The position numbers and the translations under genes are program-made. The notes beneath the pieces are model-generated. The model did not search any database. It saw nothing but the letters and a program-made list of their open reading frames with translations, and had not been told where the DNA came from. This document shows, piece by piece, positions 8,768 through 16,516 of a stretch of DNA of 44,134 nt (the first letter of the stretch is position 1; each line of letters begins with the position of its first letter). This DNA is from Mucilaginibacter sp. (lineage in GTDB: Bacteria; Bacteroidota; Bacteroidia; Sphingobacteriales; Sphingobacteriaceae), in contig JAESTD010000123.1 in assembly GCA_016763755.1 (NCBI GenBank), positions 1-44,134 of the forward strand, given 5' to 3'.

Positions 8768-9463
8768 TTACATCCTGCTCACGCTGCCGCTACCGGCTTT
8801 TGAACTTGATACGTTTTTAACGGCGCCGGTGTAATGTACATCCCCTGAACCTACTACGGCTGCATCAAGCTTTTCGCCTACGTTTACACGTGCGTCTCCA
8901 CTGCCGGCAACCTTAACCTGTGTGTTGGTTGTTGCCAGGTTTTGACCTGTAAAATCACCTGAGCCAACAACGCTTACTACAGAGTTATCAGCACGACCAG
9001 AAATGGTAATATCACCAGAACCACCAATACTGCTTTCCAGGTCTTTAACATCAACTTTGCCGGTAAGATCGCCGGAGCCGGTTAATTTTAGTTTTAATGA
9101 AGGTGCTTTTAAACCATTCTTAAATACTACATCTCCGCTACCTGCAAGGCTAACAGCGTTTACATCTTTAATATCAACATAAACGATCATTTTTTTATTT
9201 CCCGACCAGTTCCAGGTGGTTCCGCTTTTGGTGTATATCTTTAAAACGCCACCATCAACCTCAGTAATTATTTTGTTAATAATATCTGATGGTGCATCAA
9301 CCTTTACTGCTTCGGTTGAACCCTGGGTAATAATCACATCGTATGAACCGGCTACATTAACTGCGTTAAAACCGGTAAGGTGCCTGTCTTGCACTTCAGC
9401 TTTTACAATACTTGCGGTAGCAACTAATATTGCTGCTGTTAAAAAGGTTTTTAGTGTTCTCAT
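8768..9463 (-). CDS. Secreted GIN-domain (DUF2807) protein
   Basis: The 231-residue protein starts with a signal peptide (MRTLKTFLTAAILVATASIVKA). The mature part is a repetitive beta structure typical of the putative auto-transporter head GIN domain (DUF2807). It contains many VxGSGDV-like turns, such as LAGSGDVVF, LTGSGDLTG and VVGSGDFTG, that recur every 18-20 residues. Such proteins are common in Bacteroidota envelopes, but their role is not established. It is transcribed separately from the upstream sigma factor gene, since a terminator-like hairpin lies between them at 9601-9628. Confidence 0.88.
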   Translation of the reverse strand: MRTLKTFLTAAILVATASIVKAEVQDRHLTGFNAVNVAGSYDVIITQGSTEAVKVDAPSDIINKIITEVDGGVLKIYTKSGTTWNWSGNKKMIVYVDIKDVNAVSLAGSGDVVFKNGLKAPSLKLKLTGSGDLTGKVDVKDLESSIGGSGDITISGRADNSVVSVVGSGDFTGQNLATTNTQVKVAGSGDARVNVGEKLDAAVVGSGDVHYTGAVKNVSSSKAGSGSVSRM

Positions 9464-9600
9464 CGTTTGTTAGTGTTTAGTAATTAGATGCGCCGTGTAA
9501 CCAAAAAGTTGCACGAAACGAAAAATAAATATCAATAAACATCGAAAAACACGAAACTGCGTTCTATATCTTTTTTATCTGTTGCGAACCACTTTAAACA

Positions 9601-9628
9601 AGAAAGCCCGCTATCAAGCAGGCCTTCT
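9601..9628 (-). terminator. Terminator of the ECF sigma factor gene
   Basis: Read on the minus strand, AGAAGGCCTGC and GCGGGCTTTCT form an imperfect stem with a six-base loop, followed by TTGTTT. It lies 26 bases after the sigma factor stop codon. Confidence 0.6.
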
Positions 9629-9654
9629 AATATATATTTGAGTTTATGTTCTAA

Positions 9655-10194
9655 TTAATCAACTTCAGCGTAAACCGGTTTTGCTACACCGTTGTCATAA
9701 GCTTTCAAATTCTTTTTAAGCAATTTGCGAGCTACGTGGATACGGGTTTTTACTGTACCGATAGGTATATCAAGATGATCGGCAATTTCATGGTATTTGT
9801 GTCCTTCAAAATACATGGTGAAAGGCACGTAGTAATCTGATGGTAAACGATCTAAAGCGCGTTTTATATCATCCATTACAAATTTAGCTTCGCCTTGGTT
9901 CTTAGTAGAACTAAACACCAGGTTTGGAGAAGATATCTCGTCGCTTTTTGTAACAAATGTGCTCATTTTAACAAAACGGCGGTAGTTATTGATGAAAGTA
10001 TTTTTCATGATGGTATACAACCAGCCTTTCAGGTTAGTGCCTTCTTTAAACTTATTATAATAAGTGATGGCTTTTAACATTGTGTCCTGAACAAGGTCGT
10101 TTGCATCGTCGGCGTCGTGAGTGAAGTGTAAGGCATATGACCTTAATGAACTTGCTTGACGTAATACCAGGGTGTTAAACTCAATCTTTGTCAT
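9655..10194 (-). CDS. ECF-type RNA polymerase sigma factor
   Basis: The protein has the two sigma domains of the ECF group. Region 2 covers roughly residues 10-80, with DADDANDLVQDTMLKAI and NLKGWLYTIMKNTFINNYRR. Region 4 covers roughly 115-165, with the helix-turn-helix YHEIADHLDIPIGTVKTRIH. The ATG at 10194 (MTKIEFNTLVLRQ) is chosen because the 12 upstream codons of the open frame, running back to 10230, look non-conserved. The product is 179 residues. No anti-sigma factor gene is adjacent, so how its activity is controlled cannot be read from the context. The regulon is unknown. Confidence 0.93.
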   Translation of the reverse strand: MTKIEFNTLVLRQASSLRSYALHFTHDADDANDLVQDTMLKAITYYNKFKEGTNLKGWLYTIMKNTFINNYRRFVKMSTFVTKSDEISSPNLVFSSTKNQGEAKFVMDDIKRALDRLPSDYYVPFTMYFEGHKYHEIADHLDIPIGTVKTRIHVARKLLKKNLKAYDNGVAKPVYAEVD

Positions 10195-10448
10195 TCTGTT
10201 AATGTTTTGTATTCGGATTAATACAAACACGATACCAGTAATGAAAAATGGATGAAAACTTCACAAAAGTGTGGCTATGCGTTTATCAGTACCAAAGGAC
10301 TATTGCTCAACAACATCCAACAATTAAACCACTGATAACAAGCAGATTACAATTTAATGACAAGTTAAATCTCATAAAGTAACGCAAACAAACTTTCTAA
10401 ATAATGGTTGTAACGTTAAGTTTTTGTAAATAAGTGAGAAAGGCAATG

Positions 10449-10470
10449 AATTGGCTGTATTAAGCCAATT
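10449..10470 (-). terminator. Weak hairpin overlapping the murB stop
   Basis: AATTGGCT and AGCCAATT pair as an eight-base stem with a six-base loop that overlaps the murB stop codon. No good T-run follows on the minus strand, so a terminator role is uncertain. Confidence 0.35.
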
Positions 10471-11488
10471 AGCGTACAATATTTACTTCACGTTGTAGTG
10501 TAACGCCAAATTTAACGTACACACTGTCTATAATTTGCGACGAAAAACTGTACACTTCTTCGCCAGTTGCACCACCATGGTTCACTAAAACCAGCGCCTG
10601 GTTCTTCCAGGTTCCTGTGTGGCCTACTTGTTTTCCCTTCCAACCGCACTGTTCAATTAACCAGCCAGCAGCAAGTTTTACCATATTATCCGGTGCGGGG
10701 TAATTTACAACATCGGGATGGTTTGCCAGGATAGGTTCAAACTCGCGCAGTGTAATTACAGGGTTTTTAAAGAAACTACCCGCATTGCCTATGGTTGATG
10801 GATCCGGCAGCTTTGAGACACGGATGTGCGATACCACCTGCGATACATCTTTTATAGTAGGCACTTCGATGCCGCGGTTAGTTAACTCCTGTTCGATAGC
10901 GCCGTATTTTAAATTAAGGTTTGCCGTAAGCGATAGCTTAAACTTTACAGAAGTGATAATAAATTGTCCGGCCAGCTCAGCCTTAAATACACTTTCGCGG
11001 TAACCGAATTTGCAATCGGCATGCGTAAATGTGCGGAGTTCACCTGTAGCTATTTCAAATGCACGGCAGCTTTCAAATACATCTTTCAGTTCCACGCCGT
11101 AAGCACCGATATTCTGGATAGGTGATGCCCCAACTGACCCGGGAATAAGGCTCAGGTTTTCCATACCGGCATAACCACGGGCTACGCAATAGTTCACCAG
11201 ATCATTCCATACCTCGCCGGCACCGGCCTCAACATAAACATCTTCCTGACTGATGCGGTGCTCAATGCCGCGGATATTTAAACGGATCACTAGCCCCTCA
11301 AAATTGTTCACCAAAAGCATGTTGCTGCCGCCGCCCAATATCAGGCGCTGCATTTGCTGCCACTGCGGGTCGGCAAAAAGCTCGGCCAAGTCTGCTTCGT
11401 GGTTTATCTCAGCAAAGTAACGGGCGTTAACATCAATACCAAAAGTGTTAAAGTTTTTAAGGGATACGTTTTCCTGTATTTGCAGCAT
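10469..11488 (-). CDS. murB: UDP-N-acetylenolpyruvoylglucosamine reductase
   Basis: MurB reduces UDP-GlcNAc-enolpyruvate to UDP-MurNAc with NADPH and FAD in peptidoglycan precursor synthesis. The 339 residues fit the longer type I (E. coli-like) enzyme. The FAD-binding segment includes LILGGGSNMLL and SLIPGSVGASPIQNIGAYGVE. The substrate and catalytic parts include KFGYRESVFK and the serine in GNAGSFFKNP. The ATG at 11488 gives MLQIQENVSLKNFNTFGI, a typical start. It is a single gene, with a cluster of intergenic repeats upstream at 11518-11710. Confidence 0.97.
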   Translation of the reverse strand: MLQIQENVSLKNFNTFGIDVNARYFAEINHEADLAELFADPQWQQMQRLILGGGSNMLLVNNFEGLVIRLNIRGIEHRISQEDVYVEAGAGEVWNDLVNYCVARGYAGMENLSLIPGSVGASPIQNIGAYGVELKDVFESCRAFEIATGELRTFTHADCKFGYRESVFKAELAGQFIITSVKFKLSLTANLNLKYGAIEQELTNRGIEVPTIKDVSQVVSHIRVSKLPDPSTIGNAGSFFKNPVITLREFEPILANHPDVVNYPAPDNMVKLAAGWLIEQCGWKGKQVGHTGTWKNQALVLVNHGGATGEEVYSFSSQIIDSVYVKFGVTLQREVNIVR

Positions 11489-11517
11489 GTGGGCGAATTT
11501 CGGGAAAAATATTGATA

Positions 11518-11538
11518 CGTCATTGCAAGGTACGAAGC
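11518..11538. repeat. Family A single-arm remnant
   Basis: A CGTCATTGCAAGGTACGAAGC arm matches the left arm of family A without a paired right arm nearby. It lies just upstream of murB, next to two other repeat types. Confidence 0.55.
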
Positions 11539-11564
11539 TATCTATATTAGATAAGTACCGTCTA

Positions 11565-11628
11565 TGTCAGTCTGAGCTTGTCGAAGACTTATCCATATGG
11601 CAAGTGGTTCGACAAACTCACCATGACA
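11565..11628. repeat. Palindromic repeat, family C (GAGCTTGTCGAA type)
   Basis: An imperfect inverted repeat starts TGTCAGTCTGAGCTTGTCGAA and ends TTCGACAAACTCACCATGACA. It is distinct in sequence from families A and B. Similar palindromes are widespread in Bacteroidota intergenic DNA, by general knowledge. Confidence 0.75.
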
Positions 11629-11634
11629 GATTTT

Positions 11635-11710
11635 TGTCATGCTGAGGTACGAAGCATCTGTCCGCGTTCATGTCCTGTATTTAGATTCTTCGCTCTCGCT
11701 CAGAATGACA
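11635..11710. repeat. Palindromic repeat, family D (GTCATGCTGAGG type)
   Basis: An inverted repeat starts TGTCATGCTGAGGTACGAAG and ends CTTCGCTCTCGCTCAGAATGACA. It shares the GGTACGAAG word with family A. It lies in the gap between the divergent upstream side of murB and the 3' end of crtZ. Confidence 0.7.
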
Positions 11711-11738
11711 AATCGCGTTTGTAGTAACCTTCCTTATC

Positions 11739-12176
11739 TTACTTAAACCACTTCTTACTCGCTACCAGCAACCCAAACTCTTTCGACGGGTTTTTCTCTG
11801 TTGATTTATGGTGGATCTTATGCGCACGCCGGATGCCCATCAAATAACGGTTATTACTTTTAAAAGCTTTGAACCGGTTGTGGATAAACCAATCATGAAA
11901 GATGAAGTAAATTATGCCGTAGATAGTAATGCCGAGACCTATCCAAAAACGATAATCTAAAGTAAAGTGCCCCAACCACATCAGCCAAAGTGATAAAGCG
12001 GCAAAACCAATGCTGAATAGGTCGTTCAATTCAAACCATCCGTGGCGTTGTTGGTGGTGTGTTTTATGGATAAACCACAAGGGCCCGTGGAAAAGGTACT
12101 TATGCATAGCCCACGAAGCGAGCTCCATGAAAACTATCGTTAATAAAGTTATTCCGATGTTTATAAGGGCGTGCAT
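11739..12176 (-). CDS. crtZ: Beta-carotene hydroxylase, CrtZ type
   Basis: CrtZ-type di-iron membrane enzymes hydroxylate the beta-ionone ring of beta-carotene to give zeaxanthin. The 145-residue protein has the expected histidine clusters: HKYLFH (25-30), HKTHH (37-41), a later HDWFIHNR and a final HKIHH. These alternate with about three or four hydrophobic segments. The length is slightly shorter than proteobacterial CrtZ, as in many Bacteroidota. It is not adjacent to the main carotenoid locus, which begins 6 kb away at 18.3 kb, so its expression is probably separate. A sterol-desaturase relative with another substrate is possible but less likely given the crt genes nearby. Confidence 0.88.
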   Translation of the reverse strand: MHALINIGITLLTIVFMELASWAMHKYLFHGPLWFIHKTHHQQRHGWFELNDLFSIGFAALSLWLMWLGHFTLDYRFWIGLGITIYGIIYFIFHDWFIHNRFKAFKSNNRYLMGIRRAHKIHHKSTEKNPSKEFGLLVASKKWFK

Positions 12177-12182
12177 TTAATT

Positions 12183-12260
12183 AGCAGTTGGCAATTTGAT
12201 ATTAGAAATTCAACATTCGGTGTTTGATATTGTTCAATCCAATGCAAACTGCCAACTGCT
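12183..12260. repeat. Inverted repeat between lpdA and crtZ
   Basis: The 16-base arms AGCAGTTGGCAATTTG (12183-12198) and CAAACTGCCAACTGCT (12245-12260) pair with one mismatch. The arms are 46 bases apart. The element lies just downstream of lpdA and upstream of crtZ, and could act as an RNA stem-loop, although no T-run follows it. It is a separate repeat type from families A to E. Confidence 0.65.
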
Positions 12261-12272
12261 TACTGCAAACTA

Positions 12273-13676
12273 TTAAATATGAATCGCTCGATTCTCCGTA
12301 GCAGCTAAACACGCTTCGCGCATTGCTTCGGTGTAGGTTGGGTGAGCGTGACTTGCGCGGGTTACGTCCTCTGCACTTGCACGGAACTCCATAGCTATAA
12401 CTGCCTCAGCTATCATATCCGCAGCGCGCGGGCCTATCATGTGCACGCCTAATATCTCATCGGTAGAAGCATCAGCTAATACTTTTACAAAGCCATCAAG
12501 GTCGCCGCTGGCGCGTGCACGGCCGCTGGCTTTGAACGGAAACGAGCCCACTTTGTATTTTGTACCTTTTTCTTTCAATTGTTCTTCGGTGAAACCTACT
12601 GCAGCAACCTCAGGCCAGGTGTAAACAACGCCCGGGATCAGGTTGTAGTTAATGTGTGGCTTTTGTCCGGCGATGATCTCGGCAACAAAAGTACCTTCAT
12701 CCTCTGCTTTGTGGGCGAGCATTGCGCCTTTTATTACATCGCCAATAGCATAAACACCTTTAACGCTGGTCTCCAGATGTTCATCAACCGGGATTTTACG
12801 GCCGCGTTCTTCAACCGTGATGCCTATCTTATCTAAACTTAAACCATCAGTATAAGCTACACGGCCAACAGCTACCATGCAGTAGTCGCCTTTTAGCTCT
12901 TGTTTCTCGCCTTTGGCATTATCAAAAGTAACGGTTACCTCTTTGCCTTTAACAGATGCACCGGTTACCTTGTGGTTAAGGTAAAAATCCATACCCAGTT
13001 TCTTCAATACCTTTTGCAACTCGCGGCCCAAGGCTTTATCCATAGTAGGAATAATGCCATCCATAAACTCAATTACAGAAACTTTTGCCCCCAAACGCGC
13101 ATAAACTGAACCCAGTTCCAAACCGATAACACCGCCACCAATTAATATGAGGTGTTTAGGAACTTCGGTAAGGGTTAAAGCCTCGGTAGAGGTTATGATG
13201 CGTTTTTTGTCGATCGGCAGGAAAGGCAGGCTCGATGGTTTTGAACCTGTAGCAATGATCACGTTTTTACCGGTAATTTCGGTAGCTGTGCTATCACCTT
13301 TGGTAACAACAATTGTGCTTTTATCTTTAAACGAACCTACACCCTGGTGTACGTCAATTTTGTTCTTTTTCATCAGGTAGGTGATGCCGCTGGTGTTGGC
13401 ATCAACAACTTCCTGTTTGCGTTTTATCATCCGGCCAAAATCAATACCCAGTTTTTGCAGCTTAATACCGTGCGCTTCAAAAGCGTGTGCAGCATTGTGG
13501 TAATGCTCAGACGAATCGAGCAGGGCTTTTGACGGGATACAGCCTACATTTAGGCAGGTACCACCAAGGGTATTATATTTTTCGACGATTGCGGTTTTTA
13601 ACCCCAACTGGGCACAGCGAATGGCAGCCACATAACCACCAGGACCAGACCCTACAACGATAACATCATATTGCAT
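12273..13676 (-). CDS. lpdA: Dihydrolipoyl dehydrogenase (E3)
   Basis: The E3 flavoprotein reoxidises dihydrolipoyl groups in 2-oxoacid dehydrogenase complexes and the glycine cleavage system. The FAD fingerprint VVGSGPGGYVAA is at the N-terminus. The redox disulfide is in GGTCLNVGCIPSK (Cys41 and Cys46). The NAD-binding fingerprint is LIGGGVIGLELGS, and the C-terminal His-Glu pair lies in HAHPTYTEA. The 467-residue length is standard. No E1 or E2 gene is adjacent. A TAACTTTG box lies 20 bases upstream. Confidence 0.97.
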   Translation of the reverse strand: MQYDVIVVGSGPGGYVAAIRCAQLGLKTAIVEKYNTLGGTCLNVGCIPSKALLDSSEHYHNAAHAFEAHGIKLQKLGIDFGRMIKRKQEVVDANTSGITYLMKKNKIDVHQGVGSFKDKSTIVVTKGDSTATEITGKNVIIATGSKPSSLPFLPIDKKRIITSTEALTLTEVPKHLILIGGGVIGLELGSVYARLGAKVSVIEFMDGIIPTMDKALGRELQKVLKKLGMDFYLNHKVTGASVKGKEVTVTFDNAKGEKQELKGDYCMVAVGRVAYTDGLSLDKIGITVEERGRKIPVDEHLETSVKGVYAIGDVIKGAMLAHKAEDEGTFVAEIIAGQKPHINYNLIPGVVYTWPEVAAVGFTEEQLKEKGTKYKVGSFPFKASGRARASGDLDGFVKVLADASTDEILGVHMIGPRAADMIAEAVIAMEFRASAEDVTRASHAHPTYTEAMREACLAATENRAIHI

Positions 13677-13695
13677 AGTAGTGTAATTTGGAGGC

Positions 13696-13703
13696 CAAAG
13701 TTA
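13696..13703 (-). promoter_or_regulatory. Likely -7 box of the lpdA promoter
   Basis: On the minus strand the sequence reads TAACTTTG, a full match to the Bacteroidota -7 consensus TAnnTTTG. The spacing to the lpdA ATG is reasonable. About 20 bases upstream there is only a weak ATTTA in place of TTTG. Confidence 0.5.
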
Positions 13704-13770
13704 GTGAATGTTTACAGCCTTATAAATAGCTATTTAATTAAAATGTGAACGGTTTGACATATATCCGTGC

Positions 13771-13850
13771 GTTATTGCGAGGTACGACGTAATCTCTTCA
13801 GGCTAAGCGACTCTGCATAGTTCGGAGATTGCTTCGTATCTCGTAATGAC
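13771..13850. repeat. Palindromic interspersed repeat, family A (copy at 13.8 kb)
   Basis: The arms at 13771-13795 (GTTATTGCGAGGTACGACGT...) and 13826-13850 (ending TCTCGTAATGAC) are imperfect reverse complements. The interior contains CTGCATAGTTCGGAGATT, similar to the interior of the copy at 1443. Confidence 0.75.
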
Positions 13851-13923
13851 GGGATGGGAAAAAAAAATCATCAAATTAAACAACGTCGCTTTTGCAACGT
13901 CATTATCACGTTTAATTATTATC

Positions 13924-13940
13924 AATTTACTTAGTAAATT
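13924..13940. promoter_or_regulatory. Small perfect palindrome upstream of the CocE-like gene
   Basis: AATTTAC-TTA-GTAAATT is a perfect 7+3+7 inverted repeat. It lies 34 bases before the start codon at 13975, a position where a repressor or activator site could sit. No matching regulator can be named. Confidence 0.35.
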
Positions 13941-13974
13941 ACACCCGTTTTACTATCACTGACCTACAATCATC

Positions 13975-15840
13975 ATGAAAAAACTCTCCGCATTATTATT
14001 CGTAATGGCGGCAACCTGCAGTTTGCTGTTTGCCCAAAGCAGTTACGTAAAAGAGCACTACACCAAAAGGGATGTTTACATCACCATGCGCGATGGCGTT
14101 AAGCTGTTCACGTCTATCTACACGCCTAACGATGCTGCGAAGGATAAAAAATATCCGATGATCATGCAGCGTACATGTTACAGCATTGCCCCTTACGGCG
14201 AAACCAAATACCCTAACCAGGTTGGGCCATCTAAATACATGATGGAAGAGGGTTATATCTACGTTTACCAGGATGTACGCGGCCGCTACAAAAGCGAGGG
14301 CACCTGGACAAACATGACACCGGTTATCGATAACAAGAAAACCAAAAAGGATGTAGACGAAGGCTCTGATACCTACGATACAATAGATTGGCTGGTAAAA
14401 AACGTGCCGAACAACAACGGTAAAGTTGGCCAGTGGGGTATCAGCTATCCGGGTTTCTACACCGCTGCCGGTATCTTGAGTAACCACCCTGCGTTAAAAG
14501 CATCATCGCCGCAGGCGCCTATTTCCGATTTCTTTTTTGATGATTTCCACCATAATGGTGCTTTCATAGAAGGTTACTTTTTCACCTTCCCGGTATTTGG
14601 TGTGCAGAAAACTGATACCACTACAAAAGCCTGGTACCAAAATACCATGTTTAATCCTGGTACTAAAGACGGCTACCAGTTCCTGTTAGACCTCGGCCCG
14701 CTGAGCAATGCCGATAAATATTATAAGGATAATTTCTTTTGGCAGGAAACAATTAACCATCCCAACTACGATGAGTTTTGGCAAAAACGCGGACTGCTAA
14801 AGCACTACAACAAAGTAGAACCTGCCGTGATGCTGGTAGGTGGCTGGTTTGATGCCGAGGATTTGACCGGCCCGCTGGCTATTTACAAAACCATCGAAAA
14901 GAAAGATCCTAACGCTTATAACACCATCGTGATGGGGCCGTTTGGCCATGGCCGTTGGTCGCGCGAGACGGGGCACACCATGCACAGCAACCTGTACTTT
15001 GGCGATAGCATTGCTACCTTCTATCAGAAAGAAATGGAGCAGAAATTCTTCCACCATTTCCTTAAGGAGAACGGCGATAAAAACTCGGGTTTGCCTGAGG
15101 CATATATGTTCAACACCGGTAAAAACGAGTGGCGCAAATTTGATAAATGGCCTTCACCGGCGGCAAGTCACGTTAAGTTTTACCTGAACAATGACGGTAA
15201 GCTAACCGAAAGTGCCCAAAACGGCGGCGCAGGCACCAGCTTCGTAAGCGACCCGCTAAAACCGGTTCCGTACACTGAGGATAATACTACCACCATGGGC
15301 TTTACTCCGCACAACTATATGAGCGAGGACCAGCGTTTTGCGGGTCGCCGTACAGATGTGCTGGTTTTCCAGACCGATGTATTGGCTGATGATGTAACCC
15401 TTGGCGGCGAGATAATGGCCAACCTTAAAGTAGCTACCACCGGCAGCGATGCCGATTGGATCGTAAAACTGATAGACGTTTATCCGCCCGATGAGCCTAA
15501 CAACCCGTACATGCCTAACAAGAACATCATCCTGAGCAATTACTGGCAAATGGTGCGTTCGCAGATAATGCCTGCACGTTTCCGCAACAGCTTTGAAAAA
15601 CCAGAGGCTATGGTGCCAAATCAAAAGACTCCGGTAAACTTTCACCTTAACGATGTGCTGCACACCTTTAAAAAAGGCCACCGCATTATGATACAGGTGC
15701 AAAGTACATCGTTCCCGCTGTATGCACGTAACCCGCAAAAATTTGTAGAAAACCCATATAAAGCTGCACCAAGCGACTATCAGAAAGCAACACACACCGT
15801 GTTCAATGATAGCTTTATTGATGTGGAAGTATTGAAGTAA
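13975..15840 (+). CDS. Secreted CocE/NonD-family hydrolase (X-Pro dipeptidyl-peptidase-like)
   Basis: The 621-residue protein has a signal peptide (MKKLSALLFVMAATCSLLFAQ), then an alpha/beta-hydrolase of the CocE/NonD family (peptidase S15-like). The catalytic triad can be read as Ser157 in GQWGISYPG, Asp293 in GGWFDAEDLTG and His325 in GPFGHGRW. The C-terminal third is the jelly-roll domain of the family (LADDVTLGGEIMANLKV, FKKGHRIMIQVQSTSFPL). Members act as acyl-peptide, ester or amino-acid ester hydrolases; the exact substrate cannot be told. The gene begins a probable three-gene operon with the SMI1-like gene 19 bases downstream and the M1 peptidase. Confidence 0.92.
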   Translation: MKKLSALLFVMAATCSLLFAQSSYVKEHYTKRDVYITMRDGVKLFTSIYTPNDAAKDKKYPMIMQRTCYSIAPYGETKYPNQVGPSKYMMEEGYIYVYQDVRGRYKSEGTWTNMTPVIDNKKTKKDVDEGSDTYDTIDWLVKNVPNNNGKVGQWGISYPGFYTAAGILSNHPALKASSPQAPISDFFFDDFHHNGAFIEGYFFTFPVFGVQKTDTTTKAWYQNTMFNPGTKDGYQFLLDLGPLSNADKYYKDNFFWQETINHPNYDEFWQKRGLLKHYNKVEPAVMLVGGWFDAEDLTGPLAIYKTIEKKDPNAYNTIVMGPFGHGRWSRETGHTMHSNLYFGDSIATFYQKEMEQKFFHHFLKENGDKNSGLPEAYMFNTGKNEWRKFDKWPSPAASHVKFYLNNDGKLTESAQNGGAGTSFVSDPLKPVPYTEDNTTTMGFTPHNYMSEDQRFAGRRTDVLVFQTDVLADDVTLGGEIMANLKVATTGSDADWIVKLIDVYPPDEPNNPYMPNKNIILSNYWQMVRSQIMPARFRNSFEKPEAMVPNQKTPVNFHLNDVLHTFKKGHRIMIQVQSTSFPLYARNPQKFVENPYKAAPSDYQKATHTVFNDSFIDVEVLK

Positions 15841-15859
15841 AGGTTAGGGATTAGATCAC

Positions 15860-16507
15860 ATGGGATTTTTTCAAATATTTAAAAAACATGAACCGGAATT
15901 TATAAAATTACCGCAACCCGATAACAGCATTCCTTTCTTTGAAACAATAAAAATTGAAAGTGAAAAATATTGGGGAGAAACAACAATTAATAATAATGTT
16001 TATGGGTTCCAGATACAACCTGAATCTAAGTGGAAGCCGGGTTTAGATGATCATGCTTTGTTGGAATTTGAACAAGCCTTAGGTTTTAAATTTCCGCTTT
16101 CGCTTTGGAATTTCTATAAAACAATGAACGGACTTACAAAGCCAGGGATAAACATATACGGTAACAGTGGTACACCGGAAGCATTTCGTCCTGTTTTTTA
16201 TTCTTATCCTGAAGATTTAGATATTATTGATGCATATATAAATGGGGTACTGGAAGCAAATAATATTACGAAGGATGATTTAGTTAACCAAGGGATATCT
16301 CGGATATTTCCTGTCTTTTCTCATCGTTTCATATTAATTGATGCACCTGTTAATCCAATATTATCAATGTACAGGGATGATATTATATACTGGGCAGATA
16401 ACCTTAGCAAGTTATTAGCGACAGAAATCTTCACGAATATTTACAATGCTTGGGATTATGAGAGCAAGACAGAGAACTGCCCAGAAATCAAATTTTGGTT
16501 AGACTAA
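15860..16507 (+). CDS. SMI1/KNR4-like protein, AT-rich
   Basis: The 215-residue protein has no signal peptide. Its middle part contains ALLEFEQALGFKFPLSLWNF and YKTMNGLTKPG, typical of the SMI1/KNR4 superfamily. Bacterial members are often immunity proteins against secreted polymorphic toxins, but many have no assigned partner, and no toxin gene is visible nearby. By eye the base composition is about one-third GC, clearly lower than both flanking genes at roughly half. This suggests later acquisition. It sits between two secreted hydrolase genes with gaps of 19 and 9 bases, so it is likely co-transcribed with them. Confidence 0.72.
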   Translation: MGFFQIFKKHEPEFIKLPQPDNSIPFFETIKIESEKYWGETTINNNVYGFQIQPESKWKPGLDDHALLEFEQALGFKFPLSLWNFYKTMNGLTKPGINIYGNSGTPEAFRPVFYSYPEDLDIIDAYINGVLEANNITKDDLVNQGISRIFPVFSHRFILIDAPVNPILSMYRDDIIYWADNLSKLLATEIFTNIYNAWDYESKTENCPEIKFWLD

Positions 16508-16516
16508 TATTATTAG

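Noticed and set aside
11518..11710. CRISPR array or insertion sequence in the repeat-rich murB-crtZ gap
   Set aside because: The elements are three different palindromes without equal direct repeats and spacers, and there is no transposase or cas gene.
15256..15795. A 179-codon minus-strand frame within the CocE-like gene
   Set aside because: It is antisense to a well-supported enzyme, with no motif and no start context.
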